The notes beneath the pieces were generated by a model. It was not told the DNA's origin, did not search any database, and saw only the letters and a list, made by a program, of their open reading frames with translations. 64,000 nt of DNA. It comes from Rhodanobacter panaciterrae (GTDB lineage: Bacteria > Pseudomonadota > Gammaproteobacteria > Xanthomonadales > Rhodanobacteraceae). The translations under genes and the position numbers were made by a program. Shown in pieces: positions 8,477 to 17,015 of the stretch. Each line of letters starts with the position of its first letter. Position 1 is the stretch's first letter. The stretch is taken from NCBI RefSeq assembly GCF_014651895.1, contig NZ_BMXT01000001.1, forward strand, positions 1,798,001 through 1,862,000. Direction: 5' to 3'.

Positions 8477-9856
8477 TCAGCGTGGCGGCGGCAAACCGCC
8501 CATGCCGCCCATCCCCTTCATGGCACCGCGCATCTGCCGCATCAGACCCTTGCTGCCGCCCTTGGACAGCTTGGACATCATCTTTTCCATCTGCATGTAC
8601 TGTTTCAGCAGGCGGTTGACATCAGCAGGCTGGGTACCGGAACCGCGCGCCACACGGGCGCGGCGCGAACCGTTCAGCAGATCGGGGTGACGACGCTCCT
8701 TCTTGGTCATCGAATTGATGATCGCGACCATCCGGTTCATCTCGCCGTCGTTGACCTTGGACTTGACGCTGTCCGGCAGGCTGGCCACGCCTGGCAGCTT
8801 GTCCATCAGGCCAGCGAGGCCACCCATGTTGCCCATCTGTTCCAGCTGATCCTTCATGTCATTCAGGTCGAAGCGCTTGCCCTTCATCACCTTCTGGGCC
8901 AGCTTCTGCGCCTTCTCCTGGTCGACCTTGCGCTCGACTTCCTCGACCAGCGACAGCACGTCGCCCATGCCGAGGATGCGTTGCGCCAGACGATCGGGAT
9001 GGAACGGCTCCAGCGCGTCGGTCTTCTCGCCGGCGCCGAGGAACTTGATCGGCTTTCCCGTGACATAACGCACCGACAATGCGGCACCACCACGGGCATC
9101 GCCGTCGGTCTTGGTCAGGATCACGCCGGTCAACGGCAACGCTTCGCTGAAAGCCTTGGCGGTGTTGGCGGCGTCCTGGCCGGTCATCGAATCGACCACG
9201 AACAGGGTTTCGACCGGCGTGATCGCGGCATGCAAGGCCTTGATCTCGGCCATCATCGCCTCGTCCACGTGCAGACGACCGGCGGTATCGACGATCAGTA
9301 CATCGACCACTTCACGACGCGCCGCAGCGACTGCAGCCTTCGCGATCGCCACCGGATCCTGCCCCGCCTCGGACGGGAAGAACTTCACGCCGACCTGTTC
9401 GGCCAGCGTACGCAGCTGTTCGATCGCCGCCGGACGATAGACGTCGCAGCTGACCACCATCACCTTTTTCTTCTTGCGCTCGGTCAACAGCCGCGCCAGC
9501 TTGGCCACCGTGGTGGTCTTGCCGGCGCCCTGCAAGCCGGCCATCAGCACCACGGCGGGCGGTGTCTGGGCCAGATTCAGTTCGGTGTTGGCGGTACCCA
9601 TCACCACCGTCAGCTCGTCGCTGACCACCTTGACCAGCGCCTGACCCGGCGACAGGCTCTTCAGCACATCCTGGCCAACCGCACGCACCTTGATGCGCTG
9701 GATCAGCGCCTGCACCACCGGCAACGCGACGTCCGCCTCCAGCAACGCGATGCGCACTTCGCGCAACGATTCGCGGATGTTCTCCTCGGTCAGCCGGCCG
9801 CGGCCGCGCAGGCGATTGACGGTGGTGGAAAGACGTTGGCTGAGCGACTCGAACAT
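8477..9856 (-). CDS. ffh: Signal recognition particle protein Ffh
   Basis: SRP54 GTPase that binds 4.5S RNA and signal peptides and delivers ribosomes to FtsY. The N domain (MFESLSQRL) is followed by the G domain with GLQGAGKTTTVAKLA, DVYRPAAIEQL, VDTAGRLHVD and TKTDGDARGG. The methionine-rich M domain near the C-terminus contains MKGMGGMGGLPPPR. Length (459 aa) is typical. It is divergent from a YpjD-like gene, a conserved arrangement in gammaproteobacteria. Confidence 0.98.
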   Translation of the reverse strand: MFESLSQRLSTTVNRLRGRGRLTEENIRESLREVRIALLEADVALPVVQALIQRIKVRAVGQDVLKSLSPGQALVKVVSDELTVVMGTANTELNLAQTPPAVVLMAGLQGAGKTTTVAKLARLLTERKKKKVMVVSCDVYRPAAIEQLRTLAEQVGVKFFPSEAGQDPVAIAKAAVAAARREVVDVLIVDTAGRLHVDEAMMAEIKALHAAITPVETLFVVDSMTGQDAANTAKAFSEALPLTGVILTKTDGDARGGAALSVRYVTGKPIKFLGAGEKTDALEPFHPDRLAQRILGMGDVLSLVEEVERKVDQEKAQKLAQKVMKGKRFDLNDMKDQLEQMGNMGGLAGLMDKLPGVASLPDSVKSKVNDGEMNRMVAIINSMTKKERRHPDLLNGSRRARVARGSGTQPADVNRLLKQYMQMEKMMSKLSKGGSKGLMRQMRGAMKGMGGMGGLPPPR

Positions 9857-9952
9857 GACGGGACCGGCGTACAGGAAAGTGTTCGATTATAGCGGACCGA
9901 GCGGCCTGCTCCGCATGCACGCCCGGCGGAGCCTGTGCGACACTCCGCGGCT

Positions 9953-10753
9953 ATGGTCATCCACGTCTTCGCCCTGCTCGCCATCGTGCTGTACCTCGCT
10001 GCCGCGGGCGGCCTGGCGCGCCCCCTGCTGAGCGGTGGCCAGCCGCTGAACCGGCTGGCACTGAGCCTCGCCGGCTGTGCAGTACTGATCCACGCCGGCA
10101 TCCTACTCGGCATGCATCGCGGCGCACTGGACTTGCACTTCTTCGCTGCGCTGTCACTGGTCGCCTTCGTGGTGTCGACACTGACCCTGCTGGTAAATCT
10201 CTCGCGCCCGGTCGCCGCCCTCGGCGTGATCGTGTTTCCGCTCACCGCGCTGCTGGTTGCGGTAGACAGCTTCCTGGCACCGCCAACATTGCCGCTGACG
10301 ATGGATTGGCAGATCAAGCTGCATGTCACGGTGGCGCTGATCGCGTTCAGCGTGCTGTCGATCGCGACCGTGCTGGCCATCCTGTTGGCAGTGCAGGAAC
10401 GCGCCTTGCGCCATCGCCAGTTCGGTCCATGGCTGCGCGCGCTGCCGCCGCTGACGCTGACCGAAACCCTGCTGTTCCGACTGATCGCTGCGGGCTTCGT
10501 GTTGTTGACGCTGACCTTGCTCACCGGTGCGCTGTTCGTCGACAACCTGTTCAGCCAGCACCTGGCGCACAAGACGATCCTGTCGATCGTGGCCTGGCTG
10601 GTGTTCGGCGTGCTGCTGTACGGCCGCTGGCGCCATGGCTGGCGCGGCCAGCGTGCAGTCAACCTCACCCTGATCGGTATGGTCGCCCTGGTGCTGGCCT
10701 TCTTCGGCTCGAAATTCGTGCTGGAACTGATCCTGCATCGCCCAGTGGGCTGA
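9953..10753 (+). CDS. YpjD/CcsA-like inner-membrane protein, cytochrome c assembly family
   Basis: 266 aa with about eight hydrophobic segments and the CcsA/ResC-type core: a WQIKLHV segment followed by a membrane helix, LPPLTLTETLLFRL, then QHLAHKTILSIVAW, with histidines that in this family bind or pass haem. E. coli YpjD is the closest named homologue and its gene also lies divergently next to ffh. I start at the ATG at 9953, since upstream GTG codons would add a non-hydrophobic extension. The precise role of YpjD proteins is not established, and haem handling is an inference from family. Confidence 0.85.
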   Translation: MVIHVFALLAIVLYLAAAGGLARPLLSGGQPLNRLALSLAGCAVLIHAGILLGMHRGALDLHFFAALSLVAFVVSTLTLLVNLSRPVAALGVIVFPLTALLVAVDSFLAPPTLPLTMDWQIKLHVTVALIAFSVLSIATVLAILLAVQERALRHRQFGPWLRALPPLTLTETLLFRLIAAGFVLLTLTLLTGALFVDNLFSQHLAHKTILSIVAWLVFGVLLYGRWRHGWRGQRAVNLTLIGMVALVLAFFGSKFVLELILHRPVG

Positions 10754-10767
10754 GTACCCTCGAAAAT

Positions 10768-12153
10768 TCAGCGGCAGGCGTCGATCGCTTCCGCCAATCG
10801 CTCCACACCGATCACCTCCATCTCGCCGACCTTGCCCTTCTTCGGCGCATTCGCCTTCGGCACGATCGCGCGACGGAAGCCATGATGCGCGGCTTCCTTC
10901 AGACGCTCTTCGCCATTCGGCACCGGGCGGATCTCGCCGGACAGGCCGACCTCGCCGAACGCGACGGTGTGCTCCGGCAACGGCCGATCGCGCAACGACG
11001 ACAACACCGCCAGCAGCACCGGCAGATCGACTGCCGTCTCCTGCACACGGATGCCGCCGACCACGTTGACGAATACGTCCTGGTCATACGCCGCCACGCC
11101 GCCATGCCGATGCAGCACGGCCAGCAGCATCGCCAGCCGGTTCTGTTCCAGCCCCAGGGTGACGCGGCGCGGATTGCCCAGCGAGGACTGATCGACCAGT
11201 GCCTGCACTTCGACCAGCAGCGGGCGGGTGCCTTCGCGTGTCACCATCACCGCGCTACCCGAGGTCGGCCCGCTATGAGAGGACAGGAAGATCGCCGACG
11301 GATTCGGCACTTCACGCAGGCCCTTGTCGGACATCGCGAACACGCCCAGTTCGTTCACCGCACCGAAGCGGTTCTTGAACGCACGCAGGATGCGGAAGCG
11401 GCTGCCCGATTCGCCCTCGAAATACAGCACCGCATCGACCATGTGCTCGAGCACACGCGGGCCAGCGATGCCGCCTTCCTTGGTGACATGACCGACCAGG
11501 AACACCGAAGTGCCGGTTTCCTTGGCGAAACGAGTGAGCTTGGCGGCGGACTCACGCACCTGCGACACCGAGCCCGGCGCTGCCGCCAGCAACTCGGTCC
11601 AGATCGTCTGGATCGAATCGATCACCAGCACGCGCGGCCGCGAGGCCATCGCCTGCTCGAGGATGCGTTCGATGCAGGTTTCGGCAAGCGCCTGCAGCGG
11701 CTCCAGTCGCAGGCCCAGCCGCTGCGCGCGCGACGCCACCTGCGACAGCGATTCCTCACCGGTGACATACACGCTGGGCAGATGCGCGCCCAGCGTGCCA
11801 AGCATCTGCAGCAACAGGGTCGACTTGCCGATGCCGGGATCGCCACCGATCAGCACCACGGAGCCTTGCACCAGCCCACCGCCAAGCACCCGATCCAGCT
11901 CGCCGATGCCGGTGAGCGTGCGCGCCTCGGTGGTCAACGCCACTTCGGTCAGCGGCGTGATGCGCGCCACACCGGCGGCGTTGCCCGCGTAGCTGGAACG
12001 CTGCGCGCCAACGGACGACACGGCTACCGACGCCGGCGTCAGCACGATCGCGCTGAGCGTGTTCCACACCCCGCACTCGACACATTGCCCCTGCCACTTG
12101 TTGTGCTCGGCGCCACACTCGGTGCAGACGTAGGCGGTCTTGGCTTTGGCCAT
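10768..12153 (-). CDS. radA: DNA repair protein RadA/Sms
   Basis: RecA-like ATPase and branch-migration helicase used in recombinational repair. Domains in order: a four-cysteine zinc finger (CTEC...CVEC, residues 10-27), a RecA-like ATPase with GGDPGIGKST (Walker A), the RadA-specific KNRFG motif, and a Lon-protease-like C-terminal domain (GEVGLSGEIRPV). Length (461 aa) is standard. It lies downstream of alr on the same strand, 85 bases away. Confidence 0.97.
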   Translation of the reverse strand: MAKAKTAYVCTECGAEHNKWQGQCVECGVWNTLSAIVLTPASVAVSSVGAQRSSYAGNAAGVARITPLTEVALTTEARTLTGIGELDRVLGGGLVQGSVVLIGGDPGIGKSTLLLQMLGTLGAHLPSVYVTGEESLSQVASRAQRLGLRLEPLQALAETCIERILEQAMASRPRVLVIDSIQTIWTELLAAAPGSVSQVRESAAKLTRFAKETGTSVFLVGHVTKEGGIAGPRVLEHMVDAVLYFEGESGSRFRILRAFKNRFGAVNELGVFAMSDKGLREVPNPSAIFLSSHSGPTSGSAVMVTREGTRPLLVEVQALVDQSSLGNPRRVTLGLEQNRLAMLLAVLHRHGGVAAYDQDVFVNVVGGIRVQETAVDLPVLLAVLSSLRDRPLPEHTVAFGEVGLSGEIRPVPNGEERLKEAAHHGFRRAIVPKANAPKKGKVGEMEVIGVERLAEAIDACR

Positions 12154-12238
12154 GAGGGGTTCCGGCTGGATACTTGTGATGCGAACAGCTTAGCTTGCGC
12201 TCATCGCAAACTACGAGACGCCGCGGCGCCAGAGGCTG

Positions 12239-13327
12239 TCAGCTTTCGTCTTCGACGAACAGCACGCGACGGGTCATGCCGCAGGTGAGGTCATAGGAGA
12301 TAGTGCCGGATTGCGCGGCGATCAGTTCGACCGGCAATTCCGGCCCCCACAGCAGCACGCGATCACCGATTTTCGCGGCCGGTGCATCGCGCAGATCAAG
12401 CGTGATCAGATCCATCGAGACGCGGCCGATCAGCGGCACGCGCTGTTCGCCGACCAGCACCGGCGTGCCGGCCATGGCACTGCGCGGATAACCGTCGCCG
12501 TAACCGACAGCGGCCACGCCGACCGGCATATCTTCGGGACACGTCCAAGTGCCGTTGTAGCCGATGCGTTCACCACGTTTGATCTGGTTGATCGCGATCA
12601 GCCGCGTGCTCAGCGTCATCGCCGGACGAAAACCGAAGTCGGCACCTGTCTTGCCGTCGACCACCGACAAGCCGTACAGCAGACCGCCGGTGCGTACCCA
12701 GTCACCACGCGCGTCGGGCCAGCCAAGCACCGCGGCGGAATTGGACAGCGAACGCGGGCCATCGAACATCCGTGTCGCCTCGGCGAAACGGGCGATCTGC
12801 GCTGGCGTCTGTTCGCCGTCAAACACTTCGGAATCGGAGAAATGGGTAAGCAGGCCGATCTCAGGATCGATGCCTGGCATCGCGGCGAGTCGCGCATGCA
12901 CATCGGCCACGTGCTCCGGCGCGAAGCCGAGCCGATGCATGCCGCTGTCGATCTTCAACCACACGCGCAAACGTCCACGCACCGGCTCGGCCTGCGTCAG
13001 CCATTGCAACTGCGCCTCGTGATGGATCGCCGCGTCCAGCTGCAGCCGCTGCATTTCGGCGATGTCGCGGACGTTGTCGGGACCGGACAGCACCACGATG
13101 CGTTGCTGATGTCCCGCCGCGCGCAGCCGCAGGCCATCGCCGAGCGCAGCCACCGCGAACGCCTCGGCCTCGCCGTTCAACGCACGAGCCACCCGCTCCA
13201 AGCCGTGGCCATAGGCGTCGGCCTTGACCACCGCCATCACTTTCGCTGGCGCAGCGAGCGCTTTCAGCCGCGCCAGGTTGTGGCGCAGCGCACCGAGGTG
13301 GATGGTGGCGACGGTGGTGCGGCTCAT
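12239..13327 (-). CDS. alr: Alanine racemase
   Basis: PLP enzyme that makes D-alanine for peptidoglycan. The PLP lysine is in VVKADAYGHG (Lys35). The C-terminal beta domain has GYNGTWTCPEDMPVGVAAVGYGDGYPR and GRVSMDLITLDL. The 362-aa length is normal. It follows dnaB closely (19 bases), the dnaB-alr order seen in many gammaproteobacteria, and is probably cotranscribed with it. Confidence 0.97.
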   Translation of the reverse strand: MSRTTVATIHLGALRHNLARLKALAAPAKVMAVVKADAYGHGLERVARALNGEAEAFAVAALGDGLRLRAAGHQQRIVVLSGPDNVRDIAEMQRLQLDAAIHHEAQLQWLTQAEPVRGRLRVWLKIDSGMHRLGFAPEHVADVHARLAAMPGIDPEIGLLTHFSDSEVFDGEQTPAQIARFAEATRMFDGPRSLSNSAAVLGWPDARGDWVRTGGLLYGLSVVDGKTGADFGFRPAMTLSTRLIAINQIKRGERIGYNGTWTCPEDMPVGVAAVGYGDGYPRSAMAGTPVLVGEQRVPLIGRVSMDLITLDLRDAPAAKIGDRVLLWGPELPVELIAAQSGTISYDLTCGMTRRVLFVEDES

Positions 13328-13346
13328 GGCAAACGGAAGTCCGGGA

Positions 13347-14741
13347 TCAGTCGAACGACCCGACGAACGAATCCGGCGCGTAGTTCACAAACTTGGTGTA
13401 GTGACCGAGGAAGGTCAGCTTGCAGGTATCGGTGGGACCGTTGCGCTGCTTGCCGATGATGATTTCGGCGATGCCCTTGTCCGCCGATTCCTTGTTGTAG
13501 TACTCGTCGCGGTAGATGAACATGATCACGTCGGCGTCCTGCTCGATCGCGCCGGACTCGCGCAGGTCGGACATCATCGGGCGCTTGTCGGCGCGCTGTT
13601 CCAGCGAGCGATTCAACTGCGACAGGGCGATCACCGGTACGTTCAGCTCCTTGGCGAGGCCTTTGAGTGAACGCGAAATTTCTGAAATTTCGGTGGCGCG
13701 ATTCTCCTTGTTGCCGGGCACCTGCATCAGCTGCAGGTAATCGATCACGATCAGGCCCAGCCCACCGTGCTCGCGATGCAGCCGGCGCGCACGCGAACGC
13801 ATTTCCACCGGCGACAGGCTGGGTGTGTCATCGATGAAGATCTTGGCGTCGGACAGCAGCGCGATCGCGTTGGAGACTCGCGGCCAGTCCTCCTCTTCCA
13901 GCGTGCCGTTGCGCAGGTGCTGCTGGTGGATGCGACCGACCGAGGAGATCAGGCGGAACGCCAGCTGCGAGGAAGACATTTCCATCGAGAACACCACCAC
14001 CGCCTTCTTGCCGCCCAAGGCAGCGGTCTCGGCGATGTTCAGCGCAAACGCGGTCTTGCCCATCGACGGGCGCGCCGCCACGATGATCAGATCCGACGGC
14101 TGCAGGCCGGAGGTGAGACTGTCCAGATCATTGAAGCCAGTACTGACGCCGGTGAGCTGACCGCGATTCTCGTAACGCTCGGTGAGCAGGCGGAACGCAT
14201 CCTTCACCGCCTCGCGCATCGAGACGGAATCCTTCTTGCCGCGCGCGCCGGACTCGGCAATGTGGAACACGCGCTGCTCGGCGCTTTCCAGCACTTCCTG
14301 CACGCTCTTGCCTTCGGGCCGATAACCGTCCTCGGTGATCGAAGTGCCGGCATCGATCAGCTGGCGCATCACCGACTTCTCGCGCACGATCTCGGCATAC
14401 GCCGCAATGTTGGCGGCGCTGGGCGTGCTGTTGGCCAGCTCGATCAGGTAGCCGGCGCCACCGACCATCTCGGCCAGACCGTTGGTTTCGAACCAGTCGC
14501 CCAGGGTCACCGCGTCGCACGGCATGCCCTTGTTCGCCAGTTCGTTGATCGCGCGCCAGATCAACCGGTGATCCTTGCGGTAGAAGTCCTGCTCGGCCAA
14601 CCGGTCGGCCACCTTGTCCAACGCATCCGGTGCCAGCATCAAGCCGCCGAGCACCGCCTGCTCGGCATCGATGGAATGCGGCGGTATGCGCAACGCCTCG
14701 ATGGCAGGAGATGAGGGTTTGCGTTCGGGCACGAAGGACAT
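13347..14741 (-). CDS. dnaB: Replicative DNA helicase DnaB
   Basis: Hexameric helicase of the replication fork. The N-terminal domain (PPHSIDAEQAVLGGLML) is followed by the RecA-like C-terminal domain with ARPSMGKTAFALN (Walker A), VVFSMEMSSSQLAFR, LIVIDYLQLM (Walker B) and SQLNRSLEQR. There is no intein. I chose the ATG at 14741 (464 aa, usual size); a frame open to 14807 would add 22 atypical residues. It is downstream of the rpsF-rpsR-rplI group, separated by a strong terminator, so it probably has its own promoter in the 210-base gap. Confidence 0.97.
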   Translation of the reverse strand: MSFVPERKPSSPAIEALRIPPHSIDAEQAVLGGLMLAPDALDKVADRLAEQDFYRKDHRLIWRAINELANKGMPCDAVTLGDWFETNGLAEMVGGAGYLIELANSTPSAANIAAYAEIVREKSVMRQLIDAGTSITEDGYRPEGKSVQEVLESAEQRVFHIAESGARGKKDSVSMREAVKDAFRLLTERYENRGQLTGVSTGFNDLDSLTSGLQPSDLIIVAARPSMGKTAFALNIAETAALGGKKAVVVFSMEMSSSQLAFRLISSVGRIHQQHLRNGTLEEEDWPRVSNAIALLSDAKIFIDDTPSLSPVEMRSRARRLHREHGGLGLIVIDYLQLMQVPGNKENRATEISEISRSLKGLAKELNVPVIALSQLNRSLEQRADKRPMMSDLRESGAIEQDADVIMFIYRDEYYNKESADKGIAEIIIGKQRNGPTDTCKLTFLGHYTKFVNYAPDSFVGSFD

Positions 14742-14950
14742 CGGGATTCTCTCAAGCAATAGCCAGCACGATGCTGCACGTGTCCGTGCCAGCATACGCG
14801 GCCCCACGGTCAGGCACGAGACAACAACTCTGTGGATAACCTGTGAGTTGGCGTGGATAAAACATGCACCGATCCGCGCTCATCCTTTGCGACAGATGCA
14901 GACTCACGGGGCGGAGCTGGCGAAATTCCTGATTATTGGGCCGTCAAAAA

Positions 14951-14979
14951 CAGAAGGGCGCCCCAAGGGCGCCCTTCTG
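14951..14979 (-). terminator. Intrinsic terminator of the rpsF-rpsR-rplI operon
   Basis: An 11-bp perfect stem (CAGAAGGGCGC with GCGCCCTTCTG) has a seven-base loop. On the minus strand it is followed by a TTTTT run. It lies 28 bases after the rplI stop. Confidence 0.92.
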
Positions 14980-15007
14980 TTTCCATCAGGAAGATGGCGG
15001 TATCAGC

Positions 15008-15457
15008 TTACTTGTCGCCGACCACGATCACCTTGACGGTGGTGTGGACATCGGCGTGCAGGTGGACCGCGACGTCATATTCGCCGGTGTTGCGAAGCGG
15101 GCCTTCGCCCAGGATCACTTCACCCTTGTTGACGGCGTGACCGGCAGCGGCCAGTGCCTCGGCGATATCGCGCGGGCCGACCGAACCGAACAGCTTGCCT
15201 TCCGCGCTGGCATGCGCAGAGATCGTCACCGACGCGTCGGCCAGCTTGACCTTGCGGGCTTCGGCGTCGGTCAACATAGTGTTGGCTTTCGCTTCGTACT
15301 CGGCGCGACGCTGCTCGAACGCAGCCAGGTTGGCGGCATTGACGCGTACGGCCTTGCCCTGCGGCAGGAGAAAATTGCGGCCGTAGCCCGGCTTCACGTT
15401 GACCTTGTCGCCAAGCGTGCCGAGGTTGCGGACTTTCTGCAGAAGAATGAGTTCCAT
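15008..15457 (-). CDS. rplI: 50S ribosomal protein L9
   Basis: 149 aa, two domains joined by a long helix. The N-terminal domain [19 protein letters not shown] and [13 protein letters not shown] is diagnostic; the C-terminal domain contains [16 protein letters not shown]. Third gene of the rpsF-rpsR-rplI operon, but separated from rpsR by about 220 bases that hold two REP-like palindromes. Confidence 0.98.
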   Translation of the reverse strand: MELILLQKVRNLGTLGDKVNVKPGYGRNFLLPQGKAVRVNAANLAAFEQRRAEYEAKANTMLTDAEARKVKLADASVTISAHASAEGKLFGSVGPRDIAEALAAAGHAVNKGEVILGEGPLRNTGEYDVAVHLHADVHTTVKVIVVGDK

Positions 15458-15526
15458 GATGCTTCCTTTTCGTTAGCACCGGTGTGGCCCGGCGCAGCCA
15501 GAGGACGGTTGTCCGAAGGTCTTGCA

Positions 15527-15562
15527 CCCTCTCCCCTTCGGGGAGAGGGTTGGGGTGAGGGG
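15527..15562. repeat. REP-like palindrome, copy 1
   Basis: A 10-bp perfect inverted repeat (CCCTCTCCCC / GGGGAGAGGG) with a TTC loop, followed by TTGGGGTGAGGGGC. The same word occurs near 46.8 kb, and related elements are common in the gaps of many proteobacteria. It lies between rpsR and rplI, so it is transcribed within an operon and may stabilise or process the mRNA. Confidence 0.7.
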
Positions 15563-15644
15563 CTGGGCTTGCGCAATCGGTTGTTCGAAGCACGCTTCGA
15601 CGAACCTGATCGCGAGCACCCGCCCCTCATCTGCTCTGCGGGCA

Positions 15645-15668
15645 CCTTCTCCCCCGGAGGGGAGAAGG
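15645..15668. repeat. REP-like palindrome, copy 2
   Basis: A second perfect inverted repeat (CCTTCTCCCC / GGGGAGAAGG) lies only ten bases after the rpsR stop, in the same gap. The preceding CGCCCCTCATCTG and GCGGGCACC words belong to the same repeat family. Together with copy 1 it forms a pair (a BIME-like arrangement). Confidence 0.65.
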
Positions 15669-15677
15669 GATCACAGG

Positions 15678-15908
15678 TCAGACGTCGTGGTTGTCGGTGT
15701 ACGGCAGCAGCGAGAGGAAGCGTGCGCGCTTGATCGCGGTGGCCAGCTGACGCTGATAACGCGCCTTGGTACCGGTGATGCGGCTCGGCACGATCTTGCC
15801 GTTCTCGGTGACGTACTGACGCAGGGTGTTGAGATCCTTGTAGTCGATCTCCTTCACGTCTTCGGCAGTGAAGCGGCAGAATTTGCGGCGGCGGAAAAAC
15901 TTGGACAT
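15678..15908 (-). CDS. rpsR: 30S ribosomal protein S18
   Basis: 76 aa and strongly basic. The start [16 protein letters not shown] and the segments [27 protein letters not shown] and [13 protein letters not shown] are diagnostic. It binds S6 on the 30S platform, and its gene follows rpsF by 14 bases. Confidence 0.98.
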   Translation of the reverse strand: MSKFFRRRKFCRFTAEDVKEIDYKDLNTLRQYVTENGKIVPSRITGTKARYQRQLATAIKRARFLSLLPYTDNHDV

Positions 15909-15922
15909 GGTCTGGGTTCCTA

Positions 15923-16354
15923 TCAGTCGTCGCTGTCGCGATCGTTGTCGCGGTCATCGCGGTCACGGCCGCGGCCTTCGCCATCACCCTCGTCGTCGCG
16001 GCGACGGGTGGACTTGGCGTCATCCTTTTCCTTCGACTTCAGGATGAAGGACGGCTCGGTATCGGCCTCGTCACGACGCACGACCAGATGGCGCAACACG
16101 GCGTCGTTGAAGCGGAAACCCGACTCCAGCTCGGTCAGCGCGTTCTGGCTCACTTCGATGTTGAGCAGCACGTAATGTGCCTTGGCCAGGTTCACGATCG
16201 GATAGGCCAGCTGACGACGGCCCCAATCTTCCAGACGGTGAATCTTGCCGCCGTCGGTCTCGATCAGCGCCTTGTAGCGCTCGAGCATCGCCGGAACCTG
16301 CTCGCTCTGGTCAGGGTGGACCATAAACACAACTTCGTAATGACGCAGGGTCAT
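15923..16354 (-). CDS. rpsF: 30S ribosomal protein S6 with a charged C-terminal tail
   Basis: S6 core from [20 protein letters not shown] to [12 protein letters not shown], including [11 protein letters not shown]. At 143 aa it is a little longer than E. coli S6 (131-135 aa). The tail from about residue 116 is a run of alternating Arg and Asp/Glu with Gly ([11 protein letters not shown], then [14 protein letters not shown]). In E. coli the S6 tail receives glutamates from RimK, but whether this one does is unknown. The start at 16354 has a clear AAGGAG site; an open frame further upstream is not credible. First gene of its operon. Confidence 0.96.
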   Translation of the reverse strand: MTLRHYEVVFMVHPDQSEQVPAMLERYKALIETDGGKIHRLEDWGRRQLAYPIVNLAKAHYVLLNIEVSQNALTELESGFRFNDAVLRHLVVRRDEADTEPSFILKSKEKDDAKSTRRRDDEGDGEGRGRDRDDRDNDRDSDD

Positions 16355-16460
16355 TGTGGGTTGACTCCTTGTGGATGCGGCCTTGCGGCCTCGCAGCCTC
16401 CCGCTGGTGCGGTGAGGCAAGTGTCCTGCCGGCACCCAAGCGGGCGCGGACAGAAGCGGA

Positions 16461-16490
16461 ATTGTACGGTGTCGGCGAATGATCGCGCAA
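16461..16490 (-). promoter_or_regulatory. Sigma-70-type promoter of rpsF operon
   Basis: On the minus strand TTGCGC (-35) and TACAAT (-10) are separated by 18 bases. Transcription would start near 16453 and give a leader of about 100 bases that contains a GGCC-GCAA-GGCC hairpin ahead of the ribosome site. The -10 box matches the consensus at five of six positions, and the -35 is moderate. Confidence 0.6.
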
Positions 16491-16528
16491 GTCATTGAAA
16501 ATCATGACCTGAACGACACGAACTTTGG

Positions 16529-16855
16529 TCAGCTGACGGTAAAGCTCTCGCCACAGCCGCATTCGCCGGTGGCATTCGGGTTGTGGAACACGAAGCTGGC
16601 GTTGAGACCCTGCCGCTGAAAGTCGATCACAGTACCCTCGACCATCGCCAGGCTCTTGTCGTTGACGATCAACGACAGCCCGTCCACATCGACCACCTGA
16701 TCGCCCTCACCAATGGACTCGGCCAGATCCACCACGTAGGCAAACCCGGAGCAACCCGTGCGCTTGACGCCGAAACGCACACCGGCCGCCGCTGGCGTGT
16801 TGGCCAGAAAGTGGCGCATGCGTTCGTTGGCGGCGGGTGTGATGGTGATCGTCAT
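16529..16855 (-). CDS. A-type iron-sulfur carrier protein (IscA/SufA type)
   Basis: 108-aa HesB/IscA-family protein that carries iron or Fe-S clusters to apo-enzymes. The three ligand cysteines are present: Cys35 in KRTGCSGFAY, and Cys99 and Cys101 in ECGCGESF. The GCGESF form is that of IscA/SufA rather than ErpA, which has GCGSSF. There is no other isc or suf gene nearby, so it stands alone. The start at 16855 leaves the standard TITITPAA N-terminus; the longer frame adds ten residues. Which target enzymes it serves cannot be told from sequence. Confidence 0.9.
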   Translation of the reverse strand: MTITITPAANERMRHFLANTPAAAGVRFGVKRTGCSGFAYVVDLAESIGEGDQVVDVDGLSLIVNDKSLAMVEGTVIDFQRQGLNASFVFHNPNATGECGCGESFTVS

Positions 16856-17015
16856 GGAGCGAATCGAACCTCGATAAAACTGCACTGCGGGAGCCCGGAA
16901 AGTCGCAGCGCGGGCAACGGCTACATTATCATGCCGGTTTGGCCTTGCGTGCCGCGGCGCGCGCGCCGTTCATCCATACGCGCCGATATGCGGTGCATCA
17001 GCAGGAGTTTCAACG

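Noticed and set aside
8417-9892. Plus-strand open frame of 491 aa opposite ffh
   Set aside because: The minus strand encodes SRP54 with all G motifs. The opposite frame lacks recognisable domains.
10306-12288. Plus-strand open frame of 660 aa across ypjD and radA
   Set aside because: It crosses two real genes and has biased, low-information composition.
15527-15668. CRISPR-like pair of palindromes
   Set aside because: Only two dissimilar hairpins with no regular spacer. They match the REP-like type instead.
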